DNA of 64,000 nt from Kytococcus sedentarius DSM 20547. GTDB lineage: Bacteria > Actinomycetota > Actinomycetes > Actinomycetales > Dermatophilaceae. The stretch is taken from assembly GCF_000023925.1 (NCBI RefSeq), contig NC_013169.1:372001-436000 (forward strand), written 5' to 3'. Positions 26,554 to 35,323 of this stretch are shown one piece after another (within the stretch, counting starts at the first letter, position 1; each line of letters begins with the position of its first letter). A program made the position numbers and the translations under genes. Below the pieces are notes generated by a model. That model was not told the DNA's origin. It saw only the letters and a program-made list of their open reading frames with translations, and ran no database searches.

Positions 26554-27534
26554 TCACCCCACCCGCAGCACCACCTTGCCCACGTGCTGCGACTCCTTGA
26601 GCAGCTGGTGCGCCTCCTGCGCCTTCTCCCACGGCAGCACCTCCTGCACCACGGGGCGGATCTCGCCGGACTCCACACGGGGCCAGACGTTCTCCCGCAC
26701 CGCCGCCACGATCCGGGCCTTGTCCGCTCGGTCCCGTCCCCGCAGCGCGGTGGCCTGCACGCTCAGGCGGCGCTGCAGCATCAGGCCCAGGTTGATCTCG
26801 CCCTCGCGCCCGCCCATGAGACCGATGATGACCAGCCGCCCGTCCTTCGCCAGCGCCTGCAGGTTGCGGTCCAAGTAGTCGGCGCCGATGAGGTCGAGGA
26901 TGACGTCCACCCCGTCCTCGGTGTTCTCTCCGACCGCCTCGAGGAAGTCGGTCTCCTGGTAGTTCACCAGGACGTCGGCGCCCAACTCGGCACAACGCTG
27001 CAGCTTCTCCTGCGACCCGGCGGTGACGATGACGCGGGCGCCCAGGGCCTTGGCCACCTGGATGCCCATGGTGCCGATGCCCGACGAACCACCGTGCAGC
27101 AGGACGGTCTCCCCGGCGGCCAGGTGCCCCGCATCGACGAGGTTGGACCACACGGTGCAGGCGACCTCGGGCAGCGAGGCGGCCGTCTGCAGGTCCACCC
27201 CCGCCGGCACCGGCAGCAGCTGTCCGGCCGACACGGCCACCTTCTCGGCGTACCCACCGCCGGCCAGGAGGGCGCACACCTCGTCGCCCACCTGCCAGTC
27301 ACCGGTGTCGCCGGCGCCCAGGGCGGCGATGCGGCCACTCACCTCGAGGCCGATCAGCTCGCTCTCGCCGGGGGGCGGCGGGTACTTCCCGGACGCCTGG
27401 ACGAGGTCGGCCCGGTTGACGCCGGCGGCCGCCACCTCCACGAGGACCTCGCCCTCGCCGGGGGTGGGGTCCTCGACCTCGGACAGGGTCAGGACCGGCT
27501 TCTCGCCGGAGTTGTCGATCACGATGGCGCGCAC
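26554..27534 (-). CDS. NADPH:quinone oxidoreductase (PIG3/TP53I3-like, zinc-free MDR)
   Basis: A 326-residue medium-chain dehydrogenase of the quinone oxidoreductase type: AAGVNRADLVQASGKYPPPPG is specific for the PIG3 group, and the nucleotide motif HGGSSGIGTMGIQVAKALG near residue 145 fits NADPH binding. It has no zinc ligands. The family reduces quinones by one electron and is often linked to oxidative or xenobiotic stress. A TAGGGT hexamer and GAGGAGG lie upstream of the start. Confidence 0.92.
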   Translation of the reverse strand: MRAIVIDNSGEKPVLTLSEVEDPTPGEGEVLVEVAAAGVNRADLVQASGKYPPPPGESELIGLEVSGRIAALGAGDTGDWQVGDEVCALLAGGGYAEKVAVSAGQLLPVPAGVDLQTAASLPEVACTVWSNLVDAGHLAAGETVLLHGGSSGIGTMGIQVAKALGARVIVTAGSQEKLQRCAELGADVLVNYQETDFLEAVGENTEDGVDVILDLIGADYLDRNLQALAKDGRLVIIGLMGGREGEINLGLMLQRRLSVQATALRGRDRADKARIVAAVRENVWPRVESGEIRPVVQEVLPWEKAQEAHQLLKESQHVGKVVLRVG

Positions 27535-27610
27535 AGTGCCTCCTCGATGGGGTGTGCCCCGACCCTAGTGAGTTGCCGGCGGCACGGCGCGAGGAAGGGT
27601 GACAGAACAA

Positions 27611-27639
27611 CTACGCGGCGTCGTAGAACTTGGTAGCCT
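27611..27639 (+). promoter_or_regulatory. Putative operator and -10 upstream of copper chaperone gene
   Basis: CTACG and CGTAG flank a 6-bp centre (27611-27626) and are followed 7 nt later by TAGCCT (27634-27639), a good -10. The repeat would lie between -35 and -10, where a repressor blocks transcription. It resembles copper- or beta-lactam-type CTACG operators only loosely. Confidence 0.4.
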
Positions 27640-27693
27640 CGGCGTCCTCGTGCGGCAGGTGGCCGCACCCGCACCCTCTCCGTGGAGGAAACC

Positions 27694-28275
27694 ATGTACC
27701 GTCGCCTCATCGCCCTGGCAGCCACCGGGCTGCTGTTCGTCACCGCCTGCTCACAGGACGGGGCCTCCGACGGCGAGGGCAGCAGCTCGGATGCGGTGAC
27801 CAGTTCCGATGCGGCGACCAGCTCGGGCCCGGCCTCGGGTTCGCAGGACCCGTCGACCCAGTCCCCGCCCCCGCCGGGCGCGGTCGGCCTGTACGACGGC
27901 TGGGTGAAGGCCACCGAGAAGGACATGACGGCCGTCTTCGGGCGCCTGCAGAACCCGCTTCCGGTGGACGTGACCTTCGTGAGCGGTTCCACGGACGTGG
28001 CGGAGTCGGTCGAGCTCCACGAGGTCGCCGGTGGGTCCATGCAGCCCGTTGAGGGCGGCATGACCGTTCCCCGGGGTGAGGTCCTGGAGCTCGAGCCCGG
28101 CGGCCTCCACATCATGCTGATGGGGGTCAAGAAGCCGATCGTCGCCGGTGACGAGGTGGTCATCACCCTCGAGGACGCCGACGGCAAGACCTACGCGCTC
28201 ACCGCCCAGGCCCGCACCTTCGACGGCGGGGACGAGGACTACGCGGGTGGCGACGGCCACTCGCACAGCCACTGA
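27694..28275 (+). CDS. PCu(A)C-family copper chaperone lipoprotein
   Basis: A 193-residue exported lipoprotein. The signal peptide ends VTAC with a lipobox Cys, a Ser/Thr/Gly-rich linker follows, and the PCu(A)C domain has ELHEVAGGSMQPV and GGLHIMLMGV, the His/Met ligands for Cu(I). The C-terminus adds an acidic segment and HSHSH, further possible copper ligands. It would deliver copper outside the membrane, for example to cytochrome oxidase or a copper oxidase. The next gene starts on the final base of the stop (TGATG). GGAGGA precedes the ATG. Confidence 0.92.
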   Translation: MYRRLIALAATGLLFVTACSQDGASDGEGSSSDAVTSSDAATSSGPASGSQDPSTQSPPPPGAVGLYDGWVKATEKDMTAVFGRLQNPLPVDVTFVSGSTDVAESVELHEVAGGSMQPVEGGMTVPRGEVLELEPGGLHIMLMGVKKPIVAGDEVVITLEDADGKTYALTAQARTFDGGDEDYAGGDGHSHSH

Positions 28276-29597
28276 TGGCCCCCGTGGACGACGCACCGCA
28301 GGGCCCCGGGGCCACCAGCCGCCAGCTGTTGGGTGGTGCCGCGATAGCGGCCGGCGGGGGACTGCTCGGCGTCCTCGGGGCCCGGGCCACGGCGGGTCCG
28401 GTCCCGACGGCGGCGGGCGGGGGCACCGCATCGGGCCCGGGGGCGGGTGCGACGGGCATCGCGCAGCTGGACGAGCTGGTGGAGCCCGGCCGACGCTCGG
28501 TGCTTCCGGCCGACCCGGACGCGCCCTCACCCGAGGCCGGCGCCACCGAGGTGGGCCGCACCGTCATCGACCCACGCGGCCACACCCAGGCGGGCGTGCT
28601 GACCACGCCGCCGGCGCACGGGCTCTGGGTGGCCCTCGACCTGGTCGACGGTGGCCGCGAGACCCTGCGCCGGGTGATGCGGCTCTGGACCGACTCCATC
28701 GACCGCCTGACCTCCGGCCGTGGCACCCTCACGGACACCGAGCCGGAGCTGGCGGCGCTGCCGGCCTCGCTCACGGTGACCGTCGGGTGGGGGCTGGGTG
28801 CCTACCTCGCGGCCGGCCTCGATGCGGAGCGTCCGGCCTGGCTCCGCCCGCTGCCCCCGATGTCCTTCGACGAGCTCGACCCGGCCTGGGGCGACGGTGA
28901 GCTGCTGCTCCAGGTGTGGGCCGACGACCCGCTGACAGTGCGCCACGCCGCGCGGCAGCTGACCGAGGACGTCCGCGACCTCGCGATGGTCCGCTGGCGG
29001 CAGGCGGGTTACCGTCACGCGGTGGGCACCTCGCGCCCCGGGGCACCGATGCGGAACCTCTTCGGCCAGGTGGACGGCACCGGCAACCCGCCCCCGCTCG
29101 ACGCCCAGCAGCTGGTGCACCGCGAGGACGGGTCGGCCGCGATGGTGGTGCGGCGGGTGCGCTTCTCGATGGGGGGCTGGGAGCAGGCTGCGCGGGCGCA
29201 GCGGGAGGCCGCGATCGGACGGCAGCTACGGTCGGGAGCGCCGCTGACGGGCCAGCAGGAGTCCGACCCGGTGGACCTGGGCGCCACCGACGCCTCGGGG
29301 CAGCCGGTTGTCGCCGCGGACGCCCACGTGCGGCGGGCCCAGGACGGCCACGCCCGCCACCGCTTCCTGCGCCGGCCGTACAACTACGACGACGCCCCGG
29401 GGGACGCCGGGCAGGTGTTCGTGGCCTTCTGCCAGGACGTCGACGAGCAGTTCCTCCCCATTCTGCGGCGGCTCAGCGAGTCCGACGCGATGAACGAGTG
29501 GCTCACGCACGTGGGCTCGGCGGTGTTCCACGTGCTGCCGGGGGTGCCCTCGGGGGCGGGGCGGGCCTACCTGGGGTCCCACCTGCTGGAACGGTGA
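28275..29597 (+). CDS. DyP-type haem peroxidase (exported)
   Basis: A 440-residue dye-decolourising peroxidase. An N-terminal hydrophobic Tat-like signal has SRQLLGG rather than the usual SRRxFL, so the twin-arginine motif is degenerate. GQVDGTGNP near residue 265 supplies the GxxDG distal Asp, and HARHRFLRRPYNYDD the proximal His region. It folds around haem and, being Tat-type, is exported folded. DyP/PCu(A)C pairs occur in other actinobacteria, where they are linked to copper-dependent maturation of a cuproenzyme. Overlap of start and stop ties it to the copper chaperone. Confidence 0.9.
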   Translation: MAPVDDAPQGPGATSRQLLGGAAIAAGGGLLGVLGARATAGPVPTAAGGGTASGPGAGATGIAQLDELVEPGRRSVLPADPDAPSPEAGATEVGRTVIDPRGHTQAGVLTTPPAHGLWVALDLVDGGRETLRRVMRLWTDSIDRLTSGRGTLTDTEPELAALPASLTVTVGWGLGAYLAAGLDAERPAWLRPLPPMSFDELDPAWGDGELLLQVWADDPLTVRHAARQLTEDVRDLAMVRWRQAGYRHAVGTSRPGAPMRNLFGQVDGTGNPPPLDAQQLVHREDGSAAMVVRRVRFSMGGWEQAARAQREAAIGRQLRSGAPLTGQQESDPVDLGATDASGQPVVAADAHVRRAQDGHARHRFLRRPYNYDDAPGDAGQVFVAFCQDVDEQFLPILRRLSESDAMNEWLTHVGSAVFHVLPGVPSGAGRAYLGSHLLER

Positions 29598-29780
29598 GTC
29601 CTGACGCCGGCGCTCCTGGTACCTCGTGCTCCACACCGGCCCAGCTCGGGTGACTTGATTCACACTGCGACAGTCCATCTCAAGACGTGGTCAAGGGAAC
29701 CTCGGGGCTCTGTCTCACGTTGTGCAAGAACCCGGCCACACGGTTCCCAGTGCGCCGGGGGTGTGTGCATGGTCGTGCAG

Positions 29781-29812
29781 TCCCATTACGGGACACCGCA
29801 TCCCGAATGGGA
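29781..29812 (+). promoter_or_regulatory. Inverted repeat upstream of protease gene
   Basis: TCCCATTACGGGA and TCCCGAATGGGA form a 12-13 bp imperfect palindrome (one-base difference) around a 7-nt centre, ending 31 nt before the GTG at 29844. It may be an operator or an mRNA hairpin. The rest of the 246-bp gap (29598-29843) shows no other gene. Confidence 0.5.
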
Positions 29813-29843
29813 CGCCAACGATTGCGACTGTGAGGAGTCGACC

Positions 29844-31022
29844 GTGAAGCGCACTTCGATGATGACCGCCCTGGCTGGGGTCGCTGCCCTGTCCCTGGGG
29901 ACCGGCATGGCCGCCGGAGCCGCCCCTGCTGGTTCGAGTGGGGAGGCCGCCGTCACCCAGCACGACGCCCTCACGGCGTACGTGACCCAGAGCCAGGACC
30001 TCTCCTGGGACGAGGCGGAGAAGTACCTGGAGGCGAAGGCCGAGAAGGCCGCCGTCCTCGACGAGCTGGACGCCCAGGGCAAGGCCATCGAGGGTGCCTA
30101 CTTCGACGGCGCGGAGCTCACCGTCATCACGAACGACGCCGCGACGGCCACGGCCGCGAAGGCGAGGGGCATCACCGTGAAGCAGGGCGCCGGTCAGGCC
30201 GAGCTGACCCAGGTGGCCGACCGCGCTGCCGCCCTCATGGAGGCCGACGGCGGCATCCAGAGCGTGGGCCCGGACCTGAAGTCGGGCACCGTCAAGGTGC
30301 GCGTGGGTGCCGACGCCGAGCAGGCCACCCTCGACAAGCTCGCCGCCATGGACGGCGTCCAGGTGGTGAGGGGCGACGCGCAGGGTCTGACCACCCACGC
30401 CGACGTCATCCCCGGCCAGATCATGGACCTCGAGCCCGGCACCAACTGCTCGCTCGGCTTCCCGGGCATGAAGGGCAGCGACAACGTGATGCTGACCGCG
30501 GGCCACTGCGTGGAGGGCATGCCCGACGTGCTCAACGCGCAGGGTGAGCACCTCGGCAAGGGCGTGGAGAGCGAGTTCGCCACCGGCCAGCCGTCCGTGG
30601 ACATGGGCCTGATGGACATCGACGAGGCCAACACTGGCCAGCCGTTCGTCGACACCCGCGGCCACTCCGGCAGCATCGACGTCACCGGTGCGAGCAAGGC
30701 CCCGGTCGGCACCGAGATCTGCAAGGCCGGCAACACCACCGGGTGGACCTGTGGCGAGATCCAGGGCTACGACCAGACCGTGGACTACGGCGGCACCGTG
30801 ACCTCCGGCCTGGCCGAGGCGACGGTCTGCACCGAGGGTGGTGACTCCGGCGGCGCCTACATCTCCGGCACGGTCGCCCAGGGCATGACCTCCGGTGGCC
30901 CGATCAGCGCCGAGTGCGGCTGGAACCAGGGTGAGGCCGCTGGCTCCTACAGCTTCTACCAGCCCGTGGTGGACGCTGCCGAGCACTACGGCGTCACGCT
31001 GACCACCGTCAACAACTGGTGA
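29844..31022 (+). CDS. Secreted trypsin-fold serine protease with pro-domain (streptogrisin-like)
   Basis: A 392-residue S1E-type extracellular protease. The signal peptide ends near AGA-AP (residue ~33), followed by a long pro-region of about 150 residues with charged repeats (AEKYLEAKAEKAAVLDEL) as in alpha-lytic/streptogrisin proproteins. The mature domain holds TAGHC, a conserved Asp in VDMGLMD, and GGDSGG at the nucleophile Ser near residue 335. Paired cysteines match family disulfides. The start is the GTG with GAGGAG eight nt upstream. Confidence 0.92.
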   Translation: MKRTSMMTALAGVAALSLGTGMAAGAAPAGSSGEAAVTQHDALTAYVTQSQDLSWDEAEKYLEAKAEKAAVLDELDAQGKAIEGAYFDGAELTVITNDAATATAAKARGITVKQGAGQAELTQVADRAAALMEADGGIQSVGPDLKSGTVKVRVGADAEQATLDKLAAMDGVQVVRGDAQGLTTHADVIPGQIMDLEPGTNCSLGFPGMKGSDNVMLTAGHCVEGMPDVLNAQGEHLGKGVESEFATGQPSVDMGLMDIDEANTGQPFVDTRGHSGSIDVTGASKAPVGTEICKAGNTTGWTCGEIQGYDQTVDYGGTVTSGLAEATVCTEGGDSGGAYISGTVAQGMTSGGPISAECGWNQGEAAGSYSFYQPVVDAAEHYGVTLTTVNNW

Positions 31023-31046
31023 TCACCCGCACCTGCTGAACGCCGC

Positions 31047-31090
31047 ACGCAGGACGCCCCCCATCAGCGCCGAAGGGGGGCGTCCTGCGT
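31047..31090. terminator. Strong bidirectional hairpin terminator
   Basis: ACGCAGGACGCCCCCC pairs perfectly with GGGGGGCGTCCTGCGT over a 12-nt loop. It lies between the protease stop and the convergent IclR gene's end. No T tract. Confidence 0.8.
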
Positions 31091-31120
31091 GTCCGTCCGG
31101 CCCGATGGGGTGCGCCTCGT

Positions 31121-31870
31121 TCAGCGCAGGCGGCGCTCCACGTCCTCGGCCGCTGCACGCACGGCGGCCTCCAGGGCGGTGACCTCCGCCGGCTCGGTCC
31201 GGGCGTGCTCGAAGGTCACCGCGACGGCAGCCACCGGGTGGCCGGAGGCGTCGGCCACCGCGACGGACACCGAGGCCAGGCCCGCCGTCACGGTGTCCCG
31301 CTCCCGGGCGATCCCGTCGGCCCGAACCGCCACCAGCGCCCGCCGCAGGGCCTGTGGGGTGTCGGGCGCCCGGTGCGGGTGGTCGCCGCGGGAGGCGACG
31401 AAGCTCCCCGCATCGGGGAAGAGGGCGCGCACCTGCTCGCGGGGGAGGGCAGCCAGCACGGCCAGGCCGCTGGCGGTCCACGGGGCGGGGATGCGCACGC
31501 CCACGTCGGTCACCAGGGACGGGCGCCGGGGGGCCCGCTCCTCGGCGAGGTACAGCACGTCGGTGCCGTGCAGCACGGCCAGGTGGGCGTTCTGCTGCAC
31601 CTCGTCCACGAGCCGCCGCACCACGGGTCGACCGAGGCGCTGCAACGACTCCTGCCGTGAGTAGGCGAAGCCCAGCTCGAAGGCGGCCAGCCCCAGCATC
31701 CACTGCTGCTCCTCGGGCAGGTGGGTGACGAAGCCGGTCTCGCGCAGGTCGGCCAGTGCCCGGTAGAGGGACGCCCGCGGGATGCCGGTCTCCCGCGCCA
31801 GGTGCCCCGCGGCGACCGGCCCGCGGTGGCGGGCCAGGGCGCGGAGCACGAGCAGGGTGGGGTGGGGCAC
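31121..31870 (-). CDS. IclR-family transcriptional regulator
   Basis: A 249-residue regulator. The wHTH (VLRALARHRGPVAAGHLARETGIPRASLYRALADL) is at the N-terminus and the IclR effector domain begins near residue 80 (LGLAAFELGFAYSR). Divergent from the PutP-type symporter at 31939 (68 bp between starts), it probably controls that transporter and perhaps hutH further on. The start is the GTG at 31870, with GGCAGG upstream; longer starts run into the symporter's promoter. The inducing ligand is unknown. Confidence 0.9.
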   Translation of the reverse strand: MPHPTLLVLRALARHRGPVAAGHLARETGIPRASLYRALADLRETGFVTHLPEEQQWMLGLAAFELGFAYSRQESLQRLGRPVVRRLVDEVQQNAHLAVLHGTDVLYLAEERAPRRPSLVTDVGVRIPAPWTASGLAVLAALPREQVRALFPDAGSFVASRGDHPHRAPDTPQALRRALVAVRADGIARERDTVTAGLASVSVAVADASGHPVAAVAVTFEHARTEPAEVTALEAAVRAAAEDVERRLR

Positions 31871-31938
31871 GGGGACGAGCCTGCCACGCCCCACAATGGG
31901 GGTTTGCCTTCTCGCCACCACACACAGAAAGGGGACTC

Positions 31939-33438
31939 GTGAGCGACCCCACCTGGCAACTGATCGCCATCGTCCTGTACTTCGCCGCCATGGTCGGCAT
32001 CGGCGTCTGGTCCTTCACCCGCACCGGCGACAAGGGGGACTACATGCTCGGAGGGCGCGGCCTGGGCCCGGTGGCCTCCGCCCTGTCCGCCGGCGCCTCC
32101 GACATGTCCGGCTGGCTCCTGATGGGGCTGCCCGGCGCCCTGTACCTCTCGGGCCTGGTCGAGCTCTGGATCGCCATCGGCCTGACGGCCGGCGCCTGGC
32201 TGAACTGGAAGTTCATCGCCCCGCGGCTGCGCACCTACACGGAGGTGGCCGACGACGCCATCACCGTGCCCAGCTTCTTCAGCAACCGCACCGACGACCA
32301 CGCCGGGCTGCTGCGCATCACCGCCGGTGTCATCATCCTGGTCTTCTTCACCTTCTACGTGTCCTCGGGCATGGTCGCCGGAGGGCGCTTCTTCCAGGCC
32401 AGCTTCGACACCAGCTACACCACCGGCATGCTGGTCGTCTCCGGCATCGTCATCCTCTACACCCTGATCGGCGGCTTCCTCGCGGTGTCCTACACCGACG
32501 TGGTGCAGGGCCTGATGATGCTGGCAGCCCTGATCCTCGTGCCGATCGCCGGTGTGGTGCACCTGGGGGGTCTCGGTGACACGGTGGACGCGATCCGCTC
32601 GGTCGACGCGCACGCCCTGAGCCTGTTCGGCGGGGGCCTGACCACGATGGCCTTCATCTCGGCCGTGGCGTGGGGCCTGGGCTACCCGGGCCAGCCGCAC
32701 ATCATCACCCGCTTCATGGCGCTGCGGTCGCCGCGGCAGGCCCGGTCGGCACGCCGCATCGGCGTGGGCTGGATGGCGCTGGCCTGCCTGGGCGCCGCGG
32801 CCACCGCGCTGGTGGGCATCGGCGTCTTCCAGCGCGAGAGCGAGCAGCTCACGGACCCGGAGACCGTCTTCATCGACCTGGGTGTCCTGCTGTTCCACCC
32901 GTTCGTCGCCGGCCTGATGCTGGCCGCCATCCTCGCGGCGATCATGTCCACCATCTCCAGCCAGCTCATCGTCTCAAGCTCGGCGCTGGTGGAGGACATC
33001 TACCTCGGGATCACGGGCAAGGAGCTGCGCGGCAACATCGGCGCCCACCTGGGCCGGGTCGCGGTGCTGGTGATCGCGCTGGTGGCCGGTGCCCTGTCGC
33101 TCAACCCGAGCGACACGATCCTGGACCTCGTGGCCTTCGCGTGGGCAGGCTTCGGTGCCTCCTTCGGGCCGATCGTGATCCTCGCCCTGTACTGGCGGCG
33201 CCTCACCACCCTGGGCGCGCTAGCCGGCATGGTCACCGGTGCGGTGGTCTCGTTCGGCTGGGGCCAGCTCGAGGGTGGGCTGTTCGACCTCTACGAGATC
33301 GTGCCCGGCTTCGCGCTGAACCTCCTGGTGACCGTCGTGGTCTCGCTGCTGACCCGGCAGCCCGGCCCGGAGGTGCGGGCCGAGTTCGACGAGGCCGTCC
33401 GGCGGGCCGAGGCGCAGGAGGAGACCGTTCCGGCCTGA
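31939..33438 (+). CDS. putP: Sodium/proline symporter (PutP-like, SSS family)
   Basis: A 499-residue LeuT-fold transporter with about 13 hydrophobic segments. SDMSGWLLMGLPGALYLSGLVE is the diagnostic helix of PutP-type symporters, and the TISSQLIVSSSALVEDIY helix carries Ser residues of the sodium site. The gene is immediately followed by hutH (histidine ammonia-lyase), so the transported solute may be histidine or proline; PutP-like proteins differ in specificity and the sequence does not decide. The GTG start is preceded by AAAGGGGA. Confidence 0.9.
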   Translation: MSDPTWQLIAIVLYFAAMVGIGVWSFTRTGDKGDYMLGGRGLGPVASALSAGASDMSGWLLMGLPGALYLSGLVELWIAIGLTAGAWLNWKFIAPRLRTYTEVADDAITVPSFFSNRTDDHAGLLRITAGVIILVFFTFYVSSGMVAGGRFFQASFDTSYTTGMLVVSGIVILYTLIGGFLAVSYTDVVQGLMMLAALILVPIAGVVHLGGLGDTVDAIRSVDAHALSLFGGGLTTMAFISAVAWGLGYPGQPHIITRFMALRSPRQARSARRIGVGWMALACLGAAATALVGIGVFQRESEQLTDPETVFIDLGVLLFHPFVAGLMLAAILAAIMSTISSQLIVSSSALVEDIYLGITGKELRGNIGAHLGRVAVLVIALVAGALSLNPSDTILDLVAFAWAGFGASFGPIVILALYWRRLTTLGALAGMVTGAVVSFGWGQLEGGLFDLYEIVPGFALNLLVTVVVSLLTRQPGPEVRAEFDEAVRRAEAQEETVPA

Positions 33439-33445
33439 TCCGCAG

Positions 33446-33473
33446 GGGACAGGCGCGGGGCTCGCGCCTGTCC
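33446..33473 (+). terminator. Hairpin after symporter gene
   Basis: GGGACAGGCGCG pairs with CGCGCCTGTCCC over a 4-nt loop, 8 nt after the stop codon. No T tract. Confidence 0.6.
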
Positions 33474-33541
33474 CACATCTGAGACGCCACCGGTGGCCGC
33501 ACGCTGGCCCCGGTGGCGTCCCGCGTTGTGGAATGTGCGGT

Positions 33542-35176
33542 ATGACGCCGATCGCCAACCCCGCGCCCTCCGTTCCCGAGACCGTGGTCGTCACGCCCGC
33601 CCCGCTGACGCCCGCCGAGGTCATCGCCGTGGCCCGCCACGACGCCACCGTGGAGCTGGGCGACGAGGCGCTGGCCGCCATCCGCACCGCCCGCGAGCGG
33701 GTGGACGCGCTGGCCGACGACAGCACGCCCCACTACGGCATCTCCACCGGTTTCGGCGCGCTGGCGAACACCTCCATCCCCACCGAGAAGCGCTCCCGGC
33801 TGCAGGTGGGCCTCGTGCGCAGCCACGCCGCATCGAGCGGTCCGGAGGTGGAGCGGGAGGTCGTGCGCGCCACCATGCTGCTGCGCCTGCACACCCTGGC
33901 CACGGGCCACACGGGCGTCGCGGAGGAGACCGCCCGCACCTACGCCGCGCTGCTCAACGCTGGCATCACCCCCGCCGTGCGCGAGTACGGCTCGCTGGGC
34001 TGCTCGGGTGACCTCGCGCCGCTGGCGCACTGCGCCCTGGCCGCGATGGGGGAGGGAGAGGTGCACGTGGGCACCGCCGCCGAGGTGGACGCCTCGGGGG
34101 TGGCCTCCACGCCGCTGGTGCGCGCGGGCGAGGCGCTGGCCGCGGCCGGCATCGAGCCGGTGGTCCTGCGCGAGAAGGAGGGCCTGGCCCTCATCAACGG
34201 CACCGACGGCATGCTCGGCATGCTCCTCATGGGGCTGGCCGACCTGCGCCACCTCTCCCGGGTGGCCGACCTGACCGCCGCCATGAGCATCGAGGGCCTG
34301 CTCGGGACTGATGCGGTGTTCGCCCCCGAGCTGCACGCCCTGCGCCCGCAGGCCGGGCAGGCCGACTCGGCGGCCAACCTGCGCACGCTGCTGGCCGGCT
34401 CCGGCATCGTCGCCTCCCACAAGGAGGACTGCTCGCTGGTGCAGGATGCCTACTCGCTGCGCTGCACCCCGCAGGTGCTCGGCGGCCTGCGCGACACCCT
34501 GGCCCACGCCGAGCAGGTGGCCGCGGCCGAGCTCGCCAGCGCGGTGGACAACCCGGCGGTGCTCGACGACGGCCGGGTGGAGTCCAACGGCAACTTCCAC
34601 GGCGCGCCGCTGGCCTACGTGCTCGACTTCCTGGCCATCCCGGCGGCCGATGCGGCGAGCATGGCCGAGCGCCGCACCGACCGCTTCTGCGACCCGGCCC
34701 GCAACAACGGCCTGAAGGCCTTCCTCGCCGACGACCCGGGGACGGACTCCGGCCACATGATCGCCCAGTACACGCAGGCCGCGATCGTCAGCGAGATGAA
34801 GCGCCTGGCGGTGCCGGCGAGCGTCGACTCCATCCCGTCCTCGGCGATGCAGGAGGACCACGTCTCGATGGGGTGGTCGGCCGCCCGCAAGCTGCGCCGC
34901 TCGGTGGACGGGTTGCGCCGGGTGCTGGCCATCGAGCTGCTCACCGCCGCCCGCGGCATCGACCTGCGCTGTGCCGGCGAGGGCGACCAGGGCGGTGCGG
35001 GGGAGGCCCTGACGCCGTCGCCGGCCACCGGTGCGGTGATCGCCGCCCTGCGCGAGACGGTGCAGGGCCCCGGTGAGGACCGCTACCTGTCGCCGGAGAT
35101 CGAGGCGACCGTCGACCTCATCGCCTCCGGGCGCGCGCTGGCGGCGGCCGAGGGGGTCACCGGCCCGCTGCGCTGA
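33542..35176 (+). CDS. hutH: Histidine ammonia-lyase
   Basis: A 544-residue lyase that deaminates L-histidine to urocanate. GISTGFGALANT and the C-S-G triplet at residues 154-156 (GSLGCSGDLAPLAH) give the cyclised MIO electrophile. Cys replaces the usual Ala here, as seen in other actinobacterial HutH. NGNFHGAPLAYVLDFL, the active-site SSAMQEDHVSMGW and the C-terminal EIEATVDLIASGR also match. Urocanate hydratase, the next step, is encoded at 47116, twelve kb away. I chose ATG 33542; an ATG at 33533 is possible. It is a tetramer in known relatives. Confidence 0.95.
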   Translation: MTPIANPAPSVPETVVVTPAPLTPAEVIAVARHDATVELGDEALAAIRTARERVDALADDSTPHYGISTGFGALANTSIPTEKRSRLQVGLVRSHAASSGPEVEREVVRATMLLRLHTLATGHTGVAEETARTYAALLNAGITPAVREYGSLGCSGDLAPLAHCALAAMGEGEVHVGTAAEVDASGVASTPLVRAGEALAAAGIEPVVLREKEGLALINGTDGMLGMLLMGLADLRHLSRVADLTAAMSIEGLLGTDAVFAPELHALRPQAGQADSAANLRTLLAGSGIVASHKEDCSLVQDAYSLRCTPQVLGGLRDTLAHAEQVAAAELASAVDNPAVLDDGRVESNGNFHGAPLAYVLDFLAIPAADAASMAERRTDRFCDPARNNGLKAFLADDPGTDSGHMIAQYTQAAIVSEMKRLAVPASVDSIPSSAMQEDHVSMGWSAARKLRRSVDGLRRVLAIELLTAARGIDLRCAGEGDQGGAGEALTPSPATGAVIAALRETVQGPGEDRYLSPEIEATVDLIASGRALAAAEGVTGPLR

Positions 35177-35323
35177 GGGGGGGATCTGTGGCAGGCCGCC
35201 CGGCCGGTGGGGCCGGTGCGGGGGCCAGCCGGGCGCGTCCCTCTGGCGAACGGGCCTCCCGGGTGGCATGCTGAGGCCTGCGTCACCTCCCGGCGGCGCA
35301 CGGACCACGGCGAAGGAGCCAGC

